From Sycon ciliatum (taxonomy: Eukaryota; Porifera; Calcarea; Leucosolenida; Sycettidae): 64,000 nt of DNA. The notes under the pieces were generated by a model. It was not told where the DNA came from. It saw nothing but the letters and a program-made list of their open reading frames with translations, and did no database searches. Below are positions 42,801-54,085 of this stretch, piece after piece (position 1 is the first letter of the stretch; every line of letters begins with the position of its first letter). Location: positions 29,550,685 to 29,614,684 of the forward strand of contig NC_088650.1 of assembly GCF_964019385.1 (NCBI RefSeq), given 5' to 3'. The position numbers were made by a program, and so were the translations under genes.

Positions 42801-45800
42801 TGGTAATTATTTAGGTGTACACAGTTTTTGGTTTTGAAGGTCTCAGTGTTACCAAGTGCCCCCTACCCCCATGCGTATTGCCCAGTGCCATTTTGGAGAA
42901 TTTTTCAGAGTTTTGCGTACTCGATTTTTCAGGTCAACATTTTGACTGATTTGGTGTGGGAAAAACCCCGATACTGTATAACCCTTCCAGCCCCACTTGT
43001 GTAGCCTACGAATTCATTACAATTTTCAACTTCACCAAGTCATAACTTTGGTCAACTTCGCTTGATTTTCACAATCTAGGGTTCGTTAACAGCTGGAAAG
43101 CTCATGGCAGGAGCAACGCCAGGCTCCATTAATAATGCATTATGACGCCGCGACGAATCAGGCGCGGTAACACAGCAAAGTCGTCCCCAAGCCTAAAATG
43201 CAAGCACATTCATCCCATCAACAACACCATTCCACTCTCCTTCATCGCAGAACACTCAATTTTTTTCAAGGCGATTGAAACTTCAGCCGGCTACGTCATT
43301 ATAATGTGGTCAGTGACAGTCGCTCAAACGAGTCAAAGAGTACACGATAAGGGAATTTCCCAAAAATGGCGAAGAGATCGATCAAAAATTTGAATTTGTC
43401 GAGGTAAGAATACCGGAATACGGCGCGCAATATCTCTGCAGTCCAATCTCGTAACTCTTCGGCAATTGTTGTATTGGACAGCTTGGAGTTTTCGCTACCA
43501 CGTAGACCATTCGAATCTTGAAATCACACAAGAAACGATTGAGTTATGAAGGTTTTAGTTATCGATCATACATGATCATTTACGGGATAATTCGATTGAA
43601 ATCCGTACTGCGGACAAAACTTCGTTTTTCCGTAAAAATACGGACAAATACGGGCGGTTGGCAACACTGAGGTCTGTCTGCCAGTCAAGAGCAGGGTCAC
43701 ATCAGATAGGTCTTCTGTAGGCTATGACTTTTCAGTCCTATTCTGAGCAAATTCCCAGCTCACCCTCTCGTCGGTCAACTTGGCCTAACCAGCACACGAT
43801 TGCGTGTACACCGTACTGTCTTGCATAGAAACCTGTTTTGAATACAAGCCTGATTTTCAAGATGCAATGTTGATACATGCGCCTGATTCTAGTGTTGACA
43901 CACATCGAAATACCTGGTTTTAAGTGCAGGGCTGATTGAGAGTCCTGACACTGACATCGGCCTCTATGGGAATGCGCCGGGTCTCAATTGTTATGATGCC
44001 ATCACTCATCCGAGTGTCGTCTGTGTTTAATTCCATTCCATGTCAAAGAGGGGTAGCTCAGTTCATCTGTTCAAACTCCTTTTCCCAAGGATCAGGGTGT
44101 ATTCTAGAGCCAAATTTTAACCCTTTCCGGGTTTATGACGAGTATACTCGTCATGCAATCCCCATCTCGTCTGGGCAATGACGAGTATACTCACGCTATA
44201 CTTTTTGTACAGTCCACGTACCGTACGCACTGATAGACCACTGTACAAACAGCGATAACTCTGGAACGGATTATCGCGAAGATCTATAGCTCATTGGAAC
44301 GGTCTTGGAAAGGGCTTTCCAGAGGTGTTTTCGGTGTGGCGATAGCTCAACAAATGATCGAGCGGCGATAAATTTCACGCGCGATTTCGATCTGAACATT
44401 TTTCTTACTTTCTGTCTGGCGATATTTTTGCGACTTTCAAGTCATTCAAGGGGATTTCCCAATGATGAGTGAAAGGCAGCATGGCGTATGAGTACATCAT
44501 TTGAATCGCTTGAATCTCACGAGCTCGATGCAGTTTGAATCATAGTTCTACGTTGAGTATGAGCACCAAACCGAAGGAAATAGTTGAGCGTGGTCTTGAT
44601 GCCAAACTGGCGCATGGTAGGGACACTGTTGGCGAGGCTAGGGGCGTCCTTGAGGTGCTGTATGCTCTGAAAAGTACGTGGAAGATGACGAGCAGGAAAG
44701 CAGCTTTCCAGTAAGCCATAAGTGGTGAAAATCCGTTGAGAAACAAAAATGTTGTGACAATTTGTTTGTTGCTATCTCCACAATTGTACTGATGCACTGA
44801 CTTTCAGTGCCTAGACGTAGTAAATGCACTGTGACCCTGAAAGGGTTAACCGGTCGGTAAGAAATGGGGGGGGGGATTGTAGACCTTTTTTTGGAGACGG
44901 CTGTCTCCAAATATTTTACACGTCAGCCATGTAAAGTGAGCAGTTCCCCTTTCTCTCAAAAAGCACATGTAAAGCCAGGCGTACCAGTGGACTAAGTGCC
45001 AGTAGTACCAGTCCTACTAAGGTCTGAAACAACCTGCCTCCAGAAGACCAGCAAGAGTCAAGATCGCAGACACAGCCCATACATATACTGCGGACTCCAC
45101 TTTAATATAATTAACTTGCATATAGCGAATTTCATGATATGGCAAACCAGTGTTCATGTCCATGTTTGAGCCCATACGAAATTGACCCTTTGTAGCGAAC
45201 CGTTTTCGTTTATAACGAGCCATATCTTGCAGGGGAGCATGTAAATTACTTCGGAGTAAGTGCAGTCATACTGTCATGGGCCACACGCCAGTCATCACGA
45301 GCTGCTTGTATGGCGTGGGTGCATTTGGATTATAAAAGAACTTTGGCTATAAAGAAATAATTCTCCTGCACAATGGTAAAGAAAAGGGACCAATAAATTT
45401 CGAGTTATGACTAACAATCCACCAAGGTAACGAGATACCAAGTCTCGAATTTCTTGCTCTCGTTCAGTTGATCTCTGGTCTATTTCTGCTGAAAGAGGAA
45501 TGATGAGCATACATGCTCATTCCCTGGACACTACAAATTCACCACTCATTTTCACTGTATCATTTCCACGTTTCAGCAAATCGCCATCATCAGGATGTGC
45601 TCACCATTCCTCTTTCGGTCATGAAGCTGCAGGATGCCTCACCCCTATTGCATTCGTAATTCTGCTGTACTCTAGAAACCTTGCTTTGTCTGCAACAGCA
45701 GAATTATTTCAAAGCAAGCACACCGCGGAGACATGCTAGACTATTCAGTAGGGAGGTTTAGTCCCACGTAACGGATACGGGAACGTGGGTGATGCACGTA

Positions 45801-47742
45801 AAGTTCATGCAATGGACCCAGGTTTGCAATGTGTTTAGTCACACGGATTCAAAACTTGTGAAAACAAGAAAAGTATTAAACATGTTATTTCGGGACTCAA
45901 ACGCCTTGGATAAGGGTTCGGGAAGAAACGAAAGCACTTCGAAGTGAGCTTGGTTTGTGTTTGTATCGATTATGGGTTGGTCGTCTCTGAATGTGTTGTG
46001 ACTCAGAAAGCTTTCAAGCCATCAGGTATCATGAGCTTTTCGATTTTCAGCACGTCTATTTTATCTGAATCCAAGCATCACCACCTTTCTCTTTCCCTGT
46101 GAACCCTCGCACGGACTCAAGAACGACAAGAAAGACTTCGAAAAAGCAAAGTTTTCATGCGACAACAAACAAAAGCATGAAAGCGAAAGCGAAAGGCCCA
46201 AGGACGAAGCTTCAAAGCTCGTCGAATAGTTTTATTTCATGCTTCGAAAACTTCTTCAGCTGAGCATGCTCACAGCTTGCACAATGCACTCCATTCTGAT
46301 TTTCTCTGGCGGAACGTGGGTGAGCCTCCATACATGTCGTGAATCAGAAAACGCCTGTCCGTGGGTCACTGAGTATCACGTGGTACACACACGTGAAGTA
46401 CACAGGTTATGTGGGACTAAACCTCCCTAGTATCGCACCAATATGAAGAAGAAAAAAGCTGACTGGTTGGCAGCTGGAAATGAGTTTTCAACCGGCCAGC
46501 CATGATTTCAACCCGTCAAAACCGGTTGGGGCGGCTCTGGCGGAATGAATCACTGCAAGGACGATGAGACATTTTGGAAGACTACAGTCCATCTATGGAA
46601 AGATTAGGGCTGAAACAAATGCTCATTGAAGCGAACCAGGTTATGTCCAAAAAGCACTAAATTGGGAAGAAAAGTTTCCCAAAAAAACTTGTAAATCCAG
46701 GCCGTTAGACTTCACTCGCAGCAGTACATTGTACGGTTCACAGTTGAGTCACCTTTTTTGGACCCTTTTTTCAAATTTCGCAGCGCTACACGTGTACGGT
46801 AAAATCCCTGGCACTGTCGAAGGCCTGGGGATATCTTATTTTTGAAGCCAACTGACTCTAGTTTTCTGTACCGGCGAAAAAAGGAGATGAAGAGTCAAGG
46901 CACCGGGAAATACTGATCATCAGCTTGTGCATGTGGCGGACTAGAACTAGAATCGCAGTTTTAGGTGGATGGCCATGAGAAAGCTTCCCAGCTTGACTGC
47001 GAATTGTCTAAGGATTCATAGGCACACGCACCAACCATTACACAGTGAAGGAATTCCGCTGAGGGGGCTTCTACACTGGAACGTATCATGTACTCTCTTG
47101 GGCGCAGGTGTTTTATAGTACCAAGGGTACTACCGTAAAGTACAGTTTATCCCCCCCCCCCCCCCCCACGCCATGTCGCTTCCCAGCTGGTTTTTTGGCA
47201 GGGGGCGGGAATTAGATCAAGGCTGTCAAGTGCAGTGCGATGTACAACAACTTGGAGGATCAGACTCGATGTGCTAAATTGTGCACATTTTCACCCTGGA
47301 TTGGCACATATTGTGTACAGCAGTGCAAGCGTCGGTTCAACATCGTATTTCGTTGTATACGCCGAAATCGCTTCACAGGTAGAAAATCGACAGGGGGCGG
47401 GAATTAGAGAGGGGGCGGATCAACGGTACTTTACGGTATTACCAAGAGTGCTCAGATACCTGTGCAACCTCCATCCAGTGTCGCCACGTCATAACTTCAA
47501 ATCACGTGGCATTGTTCAATAGGTTACGCTGGCAAACAGTGCGAAATGACCACAAGACAGTTGAACGCAAAGTAGGGTTGCGCGCAACCCTGTATCTATC
47601 ATACACGTGTATGAGTTTGTCCTGTGATGTGAGGTTCTGCCATCGCAGACCCCATAGCTGGAGTTGATTGCACATTCTTGGTACTTATGTACACTTGATA
47701 GTACGGCCATGTGCATGTGTCATGTTACTGGTGTTCACGGCT

Positions 47743-47822
<80 letters not shown>

Positions 47823-48108
47823 CGGCTGCAACCCGGACCACTCGCGTACGAGATGCGGGATTGCATGTGGGGAAATGAGTGAGCAGAGACGCGTATATGC
47901 ACAGTTATGGAACTGTGGGAAGTGGTATCTCAACAATAGGAATGAAGATAACCCATCATGCTTTGTTAGTCATCCGGCATCTGAAAACTGAGCATCTATT
48001 CATCCTCTTTTTCTTTCCAGGCCCAAGAAGTTACTTACGCAGCGAATGAAGCAAGCGCAGGAGGAATCAACAAAGGCGGACGAGCCGGCACCCTCCGAGG
48101 CAACGTAA
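39874..48108 (+). CDS. Spo12-motif protein, 99 aa, three exons
   Basis: The exons are 39874-39992, 40075-40167 and 48021-48108. Donors are AG|GTTTGT and AT|GTGAGT; acceptors are TTTGCAG and TTTCTTTCCAG. Phases agree and the sum is 300 nt (99 aa plus TAA). Residues 1-35 are acidic and Pro/Ser/Thr-rich with minimal SP sites. Residues about 40-58 read RDFMSPTDTLFSPCSQLLSK. This matches the conserved core of fungal Spo12 (SPTDxLxSPCSxxL), where the two Ser-Pro sites are phospho-regulated in mitotic exit (FEAR/Cdc14 pathway). The C-terminus is basic (MPKKLLTQRMKQAQ) then acidic. Intron 2 is 7.85 kb and holds several MITEs. An AATAAA at 48246-48251 follows the stop by 138 bases. The exon joining is inferred, and cDNA would be decisive. 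Confidence 0.75.
40168..42221. other. Spo12-like gene intron 2, proximal part
   Basis: No internal gene is recognised. Repeated words such as atcgcggat and attgcggg near 40570-40690 and 41980-42110 suggest degraded repeat ends of one family (cgcggaaa...tttccgcga types), not resolvable by eye. Confidence 0.3.
42262..42652. repeat. Head-to-head inverted repeat with tRNA B-box-like sequence
   Basis: The left arm (42262-42402) and right arm (42483-42652) are reverse complements at roughly 85-90 percent. In the right arm AGTGCGGGTTCGAATCCC carries a B-box-like GGTTCGAATCC, and the left arm carries its complement. CTATGCTTTTTTGCC recurs outside both ends (42192 and 42643). It looks like two tRNA-related short elements fused head to head. 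Confidence 0.7.
42715..42797. repeat. Hairpin with GACCCTGGCT stem
   Basis: GGACCCTGGCT at the left pairs with AGCCAGGGTCC at the right. Inside lies a perfect palindrome AGACGTTACTGAAGTAACGTCT (22 bases, split here for clarity: AGACGTTACT / GAAGTAACGTCT). Confidence 0.6.
44121..44845. mobile_element. piggyBac-type MITE (TTAA target), 725 bp
   Basis: Flanked by TTAA at 44117-44120 and 44846-44849. The ends CCCTTTCCGGG and CCCTGAAAGGG are short inverted repeats. A subterminal palindrome ATGACGAGTATACTCGTCAT follows the left end. A short plus-strand frame near 44559-44712 (beginning MSTKPKEIVERGLD) could be a captured or decayed transposase piece; I cannot identify it. Confidence 0.8.
44872..45748. 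other. Intronic stretch with mariner-type relics
   Basis: The segment 45090-45220 (gcggactccactttaatata ... cgtttataacgagccatat) resembles the ends of old Tc1/mariner MITEs. A short palindrome GGAATGATGAGCAT/ATGCTCATTCC lies near 45497-45523. No gene is seen. Confidence 0.35.
45749..46429. mobile_element. MITE with TAGGGAGGTTTAGTCCCAC termini
   Basis: TAGGGAGGTTTAGTCCCACG at the left and GTGGGACTAAACCTCCCTA at the right form perfect ends. ACGTGGGTGA-type words repeat inside in both orientations. No coding content is recognised. Confidence 0.85.
47131..47438. mobile_element. MITE with TACCGTAAAGTAC termini
   Basis: Inverted ends TACCGTAAAGTAC / GTACTTTACGGTA at TA. GGGGGCGG-rich words repeat inside, and a poly-C run of about 17 lies at 47151-47167. 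Related to the 3821-4190 element (TACCGTAAAATC). Confidence 0.8.
47441..47684. mobile_element. Short copy of the 14796-15786 TIR family
   Basis: Left (CAAGAGTGCTCAGATACCTG ... AACTTCAAATCACGTGG ... GTTACGCTGG) and right (TGTGATGTGAGGTTCTGCCA ... CCCATAGCTGGAGTTG ... CATTCTTG) match both arms of the PACSIN-intron element with diverged bases. It abuts the preceding MITE. Confidence 0.75.
47745..47820. repeat. (GA)n microsatellite
   Basis: About 75 bases of GA repeats, 200 bases upstream of Spo12-like exon 3. Confidence 0.97.
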
Positions 48109-48245
48109 CTCTGTATGTGTTCGCAGCATGTAACACGGTTCTGTTACTGCTGCTGCTACTGTCCTTCACCTGCACTCTAGTTGCAGCTCAGCTGTCCGTG
48201 CCCGCCGCCTGGCTACCCTCTGACAAGCAATGTCCTTCTATTGAG

Positions 48246-48251
48246 AATAAA
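48246..48251 (+). terminator. Polyadenylation signal of the Spo12-like gene
   Basis: A canonical AATAAA lies 138 bases past the TAA at 48106, in a position consistent with a short 3'UTR. Confidence 0.6.
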
Positions 48252-48395
48252 CTGGTGTGATGATACACAGGCACACACAGGCATTTGCGCGTTGTCCCCA
48301 CATGCACCTATCACAGGCAACACCTAACCAACCAAAATCAGCTGATCATACTCACAATCAGCGCTCACTGAATCACTGCTACTTCTGTCAACGGT

Positions 48396-48398
<3 letters not shown>

Positions 48399-48464
<66 letters not shown>
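48399..48464. repeat. (CT)n microsatellite
   Basis: About 65 bases of pure CT. A (GT)n tract lies at 48943-48980, immediately before the SINE head. Confidence 0.97.
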
Positions 48465-48467
<3 letters not shown>

Positions 48468-48945
48468 CGTTTCCTTGCTTGCTCGCTTTCACAATTTCAA
48501 TTTGCAATGATAAATGTTCCAGACTTAAAAAAATTTGCATGAGTGCATTCAACTGGCTGTTCTAACCAGCTTTCTCAACCAGGAAACACCTTCCAATCAT
48601 TTTAGTCAATTTGAATTTTCCATTTCTTGTATTCAATACTTTGTGTGCTCTCGTAATGCGGTATTCACTAACTTTTCTCATCGTGTTATTCCTTGTGCAA
48701 CAGGCACTTTCTCTCTCTACCCGTGCATTTAGTTAATTGTACCATATTTTAACCCACTGCCCTCGATGATTGAGGCTGTTTGTTTGTCCTGCAGCGTACG
48801 TCTGCGTAGAAGAAATGTAAGCCATCTACAGCGTATGGTTTGTGTGTTCAGATCCTGTCCGCTGTCGTTGCTGTAGGAGAAATTTGTGGGTGTGCATTCC
48901 AGCGGATTTGCCTGCTTCTCTTGTGGCGAGCATGCATGGTGTGTG

Positions 48946-48979
<34 letters not shown>

Positions 48980-49960
48980 CCATATGGTGCAGTGGTATGT
49001 GCAGCGATTTCCAATCGATAGGTTGCGGATTCGATTCCCGACAATTATGGTCACACACGTCTTTCTTCTCTTTCTCAGACTCCTCCTGACTTTTCTTTCA
49101 TTCTCGTGGGTGGTTAGTGGTTACCAACAGCCAGTGCATGCCGGAGTATGTGGTGTGATGTGTGTGCGTGAGAAAAAATGAAAAAGACCAAATAGTAGTA
49201 TAGGGATTCACTGGGCCGTCTGGCCAGAAAAAGCCACTTCATAGCTGTGTGGTGTAGACCAGGCTGAATAGTGGCGGTCAATTCTTCAGCCTTGCAAGCT
49301 GTTGAATGGTGCAATCCCAGTACAAGCCTGTCCCCGGGGAAAATCGCGATTCCGCGGCCGCGATTTTCCCGCGTTTTTTGAACTTTTTTTTGCACTACAG
49401 TCCATTTCAAAACTATAGACGCGTACCTAGGCAAAAACCGTTATGCCAGCATCTATACCACATAAAATCTGTGATCACTTTGTGCATAAATTTTTCCAAA
49501 TTGGGCGTCTGTTATCCAATCCTTTAGAAACTATATTATGAGAGTAATTGTGGAGCGATCCTGAGCAATAATTATTCCGAAAACTATTCTCAAAAAGTTC
49601 CAGCCAAATTTGAAATATTTCAAAAACCCTACGCGTCTATAGTTTTGAAGTGCACTGTTCGGTCAGCAACGTCTCATCGTGGCGGCTTTGTACTCAAATA
49701 TGACGAGTGCTTACACCAGAGACTTGTAACTGATTGATTGCCTACTCATATCAACTGCAAACTTGCCGCATATCAACTATAATATTCACTGCATATTTAC
49801 CGCACATTTACCGCAAATTCACCGCAAATTATGCCATACTATGCTGCGTTTTCCCCGCGTTTTTTGCGATTTTTCCGCGATTTTCCCCGGGGACAGACAA
49901 GATGCTATGGCTTCTGCTGTAGCATCGCTATCATCGCCTCCGGCGATGGGCGTCCAATGG
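48980..49960 (+). mobile_element. tRNA-derived SINE, split by a 570-bp MITE
   Basis: TGGTGCAGTGG (48985-48995) fits a Pol III A box and GATTCGATTCC (49028-49038) a B box, 33 bases apart as in tRNA genes. The body continues through ttctttcattctcgtgggtg and gcaagctgttgaatggtgca to 49326, then resumes at 49902 (atgctatggcttctgctgta) to about 49955. Other body copies are at 20600-20800 and 50028-51345. Confidence 0.75.
49327..49896. mobile_element. 570-bp MITE with CTGTCCCCGGGGAAAATCGC termini
   Basis: The ends are inverted repeats of more than 20 bases rich in CGCGATTTTCCC words. A 5-bp duplication ACAAG lies at 49322-49326 and 49897-49901. The same SINE position is uninterrupted at 20740 (cacaagctgctatgg) and 51290 (cacaagttgctatg), so insertion is demonstrated by comparison within the window. 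Confidence 0.92.
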
Positions 49961-49994
49961 TGCACATGTGTGGTGTGTGTGTGTGTGTGTGTAA

Positions 49995-50022
49995 CAGGGA
50001 GTCGTATTTTACGACTCCCTGG
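49995..50022. repeat. CAGGGAG-type micro-palindrome
   Basis: Perfect arms CAGGGAGTCGTA and TACGACTCCCTG around TTTT. Its right half is repeated at 50172-50194 through a tandem duplication. Confidence 0.9.
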
Positions 50023-50343
50023 TGTGTAACTTTTCTTTCATTCTCCTGGGTGGTTACCAACAGCCAGTGTACCGTATTTCCGCAAATAAAAGGCCGTCCT
50101 CGTATACAACGCCTTCCTCGTATACAAGGCCGGGGCAGGGGCGATTGAAAAATTAAAGACCGTCTCCGATTAGTCGTATTTTACGACTCCCTGGTGTGTA
50201 ACTTTTCTTTCATTCTCCTGGGTGGTTACCAACAGCCAGTGTACCGTATTTCCGCAAATAAAAGGCCGTCCTCGTATACAACGCCTTCCTCGTATACAAG
50301 GCCGGGGCAGGGGCGATTGAAAAATTAAAGACCGTCTCCGATT
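50000..50343 (+). repeat. Perfect 172-bp tandem duplication
   Basis: Positions 50000-50171 and 50172-50343 appear identical. Each unit contains half of the micro-palindrome, SINE body sequence and the first about 90 bases of the TACCGTATTTCC MITE. The duplication therefore post-dates the MITE insertion. Confidence 0.9.
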
Positions 50344-50389
50344 AGAAGACCGGGCCTACTAATTGAGTCTTTGTTCTTGTGTTAAAAAT

Positions 50390-50545
50390 AGAAGACCGTG
50401 CTCAAACTGTGGGAAAAAATAGAAGACCGTGCTCAAACTGTGGGAAAAAATAGAAGACCGTGCTCAAACTGTGGGAAAAAATAGAAGACCGTGCTCAAAC
50501 TGTGGGAAAAAATAGAAGACCGTGCTCAAACTGTGTAGAAGAAAA
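50390..50545 (+). repeat. 31-bp minisatellite, about five copies
   Basis: The unit begins AATAGAAGACCGTGCTCAAA and continues CTGTGGGAAAA. It repeats in tandem with the first copies identical, then degrades (GAAGAACGGGGGTAAAACTG). It amplifies the GAAGACCG word of the host MITE. Confidence 0.9.
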
Positions 50546-50609
50546 TGGAAGAACGGGGGTAAAACTGTGTGGCGAGAAATAGAAGACCGGGGTCAAACTG
50601 GGTTGAAAG

Positions 50610-51017
50610 TAGGGCTCAAACGGTCACGGTTTTACCCCTGACGATTAACTGCTAAGCTAACGGTCGGTTAACCGGTTATAACCTATAAGCCACGGCAATC
50701 CTGCGGACTCTTTTTTAACCGTATATTTGACTATACTCATTCAAAAAATGTACCCTATTCAGTACAACCCACACTTGTACATTCCCTTGCATGCTCATTC
50801 ATACATACTCTCACACCAAGAGACCAGATATGACCGAGTTGACAGCCCAGAAATTGCGTACGGGTGCGACAGCCCGCGAAAGTGCACACTTTGCAACGAC
50901 CTGATACTTGAAAAATTGACTGAAAAGTTACTGCGTAACCGTTATCTTTATCGGTTAACCGTTAATTCTTCGTAACCGGTCTGCAACCGGTTAATCGGAC
51001 TAATCGTTTGAGGCCTA
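50610..51017. mobile_element. hAT-type MITE, 408 bp
   Basis: The ends TAGGGCTCAAACGGTCACGG and CTAATCGTTTGAGGCCTA are inverted, flanked by the 8-bp duplication GTTGAAAG (50602-50609 and 51018-51025). Subterminal CGGTTAACCGG-type words repeat on both sides. Confidence 0.9.
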
Positions 51018-52844
51018 GTTGAAAGAATAAAAGACCGTCCTCGATTATAAGGCCGGGTTAGGACGAGGTTGAAAAAATAGTAGACTGGCCTACTATTTGT
51101 AGAAATACGGTATGCCGGTGTATGTGGTGTGGTGTGTGTGTAGAAAAAAAAGAAAAATGAAAAAATTAATAGGGATTCACTGGCCAGAAAAATTCACTTC
51201 AATCAGCTGTGTGGTGGATACCAGGGTAAAAATAGTGGCGGTCAATTCAATAAGCCTTGCAAGCTGTTGAATGGTGTAATCCCAGCACAAGTTGCTATGT
51301 CTAACATAGCTGTTCGCTATCATCGCTTCCGCGATGGGCAGATCTGAGGTCTGAGGTGTGTGTGTGTGTGTGTATGTGTGTGTATGTGTGTGTATGTATG
51401 TGTGTGTGTGGGGGGGGGGGGGGGAGGTATTCCTAGTACACGTAGCTACTTTTGGGCACATGCCCAGCAAAGGAAAGGTTCAGTTGTGCGGGCTCGAGCG
51501 AGAAGGCCCATTTTGAACCCAATTCGTTGGGTTGCATGTCACGAAGAGTACATAATTGTTACTAATTAACCCCCTTGATGTCACGAGTCAAGCAAAAAAG
51601 GTCCTGATGGGTTGTGTTCCAATAGTACTGTACTTGGCAACACCGTCTTCACCAACGTCCATTGCCCGCACCATGTCCGATGGAGCAGAGGCAATGCGGC
51701 TCGTTGAGCAAGCCGTGTCTGAGTTCTTCCTCCCCGCCCTGTTAGGACGCGCCCCACCTGGAGCTTTGGAGAGAGAAGTCCTCGCTTTACCGTGTCGCCA
51801 TGGCGGACTGGGCCTGGTATCACCGGTGTCACTTGCTGGGCAGTATTCAGCATTCTATGCAAGTGACTGCTCCACTTGTTGAAAACATCCTTGCCCAGGA
51901 AACCTCAATGGAAGGCATTCGAATGGCGACGGCAACGGTCAGCAAGCAGGCGCGTAAGTCTGCCAGGAGGGCTGATGAGCAGTTGGCGCAGAGTGTCGGC
52001 CAACGATGTGACCCTTGCATGATGCGCGACCTCGCCGCCGAAAAGGGATCATCAAGCTGGCTGACATGCCGCCCAATCAAGCGTCATGGCTTGATTCTGC
52101 ACAAGCAGGCCTTTCGCGATGGCGTCTTTGTCCGCTATGGTTGGACACCGCCACATCTGCCTCCGCAGTGTACCTGTGGCATGGCAATCTCGCTACAATA
52201 CGCCTTATCCTGCCCGACAGGAGGTTATCCTGCAATTCGGCACAACGAGCTGCGAGACGTCACTGCTAGGCTCCTGGATGAGGTAGCCTACAACGTTGCA
52301 GTGGAGCCGGGTCTCCAGCCGTTATCTGGAGAGCGGTTTCGCCACCGCACCACAATCCGGGAGGACGGCGCTCGCCTTGATGTTGCGGCCAGCGGAGTGT
52401 GGGGTGGCCGGTTTGAGCGAACCAATTTTGAAGTTCGGGTGTTCAACCCTTTGGCTAGCTCAAATCAGACTCACTCTCTCTCCGCTACATATGCCAAGCA
52501 TGAGGGTGAGAAGCGCGGACACTACAAGGAGCGTGTGCGGGAAGTCGAACATGCAGTATTTGTACCACTCGTATTCAGCGCTACTGGAGGGCAGGGAAAG
52601 GCCGGTAGTGCACTTTACAAGCGCCTCGCCACAATGCTTTGCGAGAAGCGGAAGGAGCCGTATCCGGTCATGATGGCTTATGTCCGGTGTCGGCTTGGCT
52701 TTGCACTGATTCGCTCGGCCATTACGTGCCTCAGATAGGCACCGGCGGATTATGCTCGCGAAATCAAGGAATTATGCTTTCATGGATTCTCGCATTATGC
52801 TCGTAAAATCCTCATATTATGCTTTGGCACCCGGGGATATATGT

Positions 52845-52990
52845 TGTCCCTGCCCTTTTGGCACGTGTTTGCCCCTTTTGGCACGTGTGTGCGGACCGCG
52901 CCGGTTGCGCATGCTTGCATGATTATCGTACATGTTCTTGTTGTGCGCATGCTTGCATACTTATCGTACGCATTCTGGTTGTTTTGGGTG
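52845..52990 (+). repeat. Short direct repeats inside the 3.09-kb element
   Basis: CCCTTTTGGCACGTGT occurs twice (about 52853 and 52871). A unit of about 38 bases beginning GCGCATGCTTGCAT occurs twice (about 52906 and 52944). Confidence 0.7.
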
Positions 52991-53358
52991 CCTTCTTCTT
53001 GAGACTCTCTTTGGAGCAACAACAATAATCTGTTCTCTGAGTGTGGCGTCCGTGTGATATGAGATATCGAGAGTAATCGGAAGGGCTATCGCCGAGGGAT
53101 AAAACCCCCCGACGACATATATATATATATTCACTTTGTTGTACTTATGGAGCCTCAAATTTCGGGAAATTGTGCCTTTTTCGTACTTGCAAGTTGCAAG
53201 TGGCCATAAGTACAAGAAAATACATGTACAAGAGTATCCCCATACCGAGGTGTCCATGCATGTAAGAGGTCAAAATGGAAAAGAGAAAACAATACTTCTT
53301 CTATTCATTACTTGATTTCTTTTGTACTTCAGTAAAAATATTATTTCATTGCCAAATT

Positions 53359-53776
53359 AGGCTATGATCGTTTGGTCGGATCCAGATCCAGATCCAAATC
53401 TCAGATCCGTCGGATCCTTCAGAATCAACCGAACACTTTTTTGCGGACCTTGGGTGTTGCCATGTTGACGAAGTAAAAAATGGCGCTGACAGGTCACCCA
53501 AAAAAGGCATAAGTCGTACTGATCGCCCACGTCGTACGAAAAGTCAACAAAAGTCCACTAGACGTACGACAATGAGTATAAAAATGATTTTTACCCACCA
53601 TATACGCACAAAGGTCACATTTGGATCCGATGGATCCAGTCAACCCTGCTCCCGGGGCAGGGTTGCTCGGATCCAAATCCGAAGGATCTGGATCCGGATT
53701 CGACCAATCGATCATTGCAGATCCAGTGGATCCGATGGATCTGGATCTGGATCCGACCAAACGATCACGGCCTTAG
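53359..53776. mobile_element. GATC-rich MITE nested in the 3.09-kb element
   Basis: The left end (TAGGCTATGATCGTTTGGTC then GGATCCAGATCCAGATCC) and the right end are inverted repeats of more than 35 bases. GGATCC/GGATCT words recur throughout, including CGGATCCAAATCCGAAGGAT. A clear target duplication was not found. Confidence 0.8.
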
Positions 53777-54085
53777 TTTGAGTTACCTTTGAAAATTATC
53801 ATGTTCAACCGTCTTCGTAATCATCATACTCGTCCATCCAATGTCACCCTGGGCCTCCCCCTGCGAATAATCAGCTCATCTCTTCCTAGCTCCACGTCTC
53901 CTTCCATCATGACCGAACATCAACTATACATCAATTAATAGGGTTATTTAGAGCAACTTATCCGTAGCCTGCAGTCATATCATGGCTGCTAAAATCCAGA
54001 CTGGTCGTGACTTCGTAACATGCATAATGTACATACGTCGCACCCCACGTGAGTGTTTCCATGGTTTGAGCCAATCAGCGGCCTT

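Larger units (their letters stand above)
50084..51112. mobile_element. Mariner-type MITE with TACCGTATTTCCGC termini
   Basis: Left TACCGTATTTCCGCAAATAA (50084; a second copy by duplication near 50256) and right TTTGTAGAAATACGGTA form inverted ends at TA. Repeated words AAAGACCG, GAAGACCG and AAGGCCG run through it. It includes a 31-bp minisatellite and an inserted hAT MITE (50610-51017). Confidence 0.8.
50028..51345 (+). mobile_element. Third SINE body copy, split by a 1.0-kb MITE
   Basis: SINE sequence (ttctttcattctcctgggtg ... caacagccagtg) runs to about 50081, is interrupted, and resumes at 51113 (tgccggtgtatgtggtgtgg) through gggattcactggccagaaaa to cgcttccgcgatggg. The join corresponds to cagtgcatgccgg in the 48.98-kb copy. 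Confidence 0.75.

Noticed and set aside
47685..47936. Ser-Leu repeat protein across the GA microsatellite
   Set aside because: Dinucleotide-repeat artefact.
49028..49038. Possible functional tRNA gene at the SINE head
   Set aside because: A and B boxes fit, but the acceptor and anticodon stems do not close. It is a SINE head.
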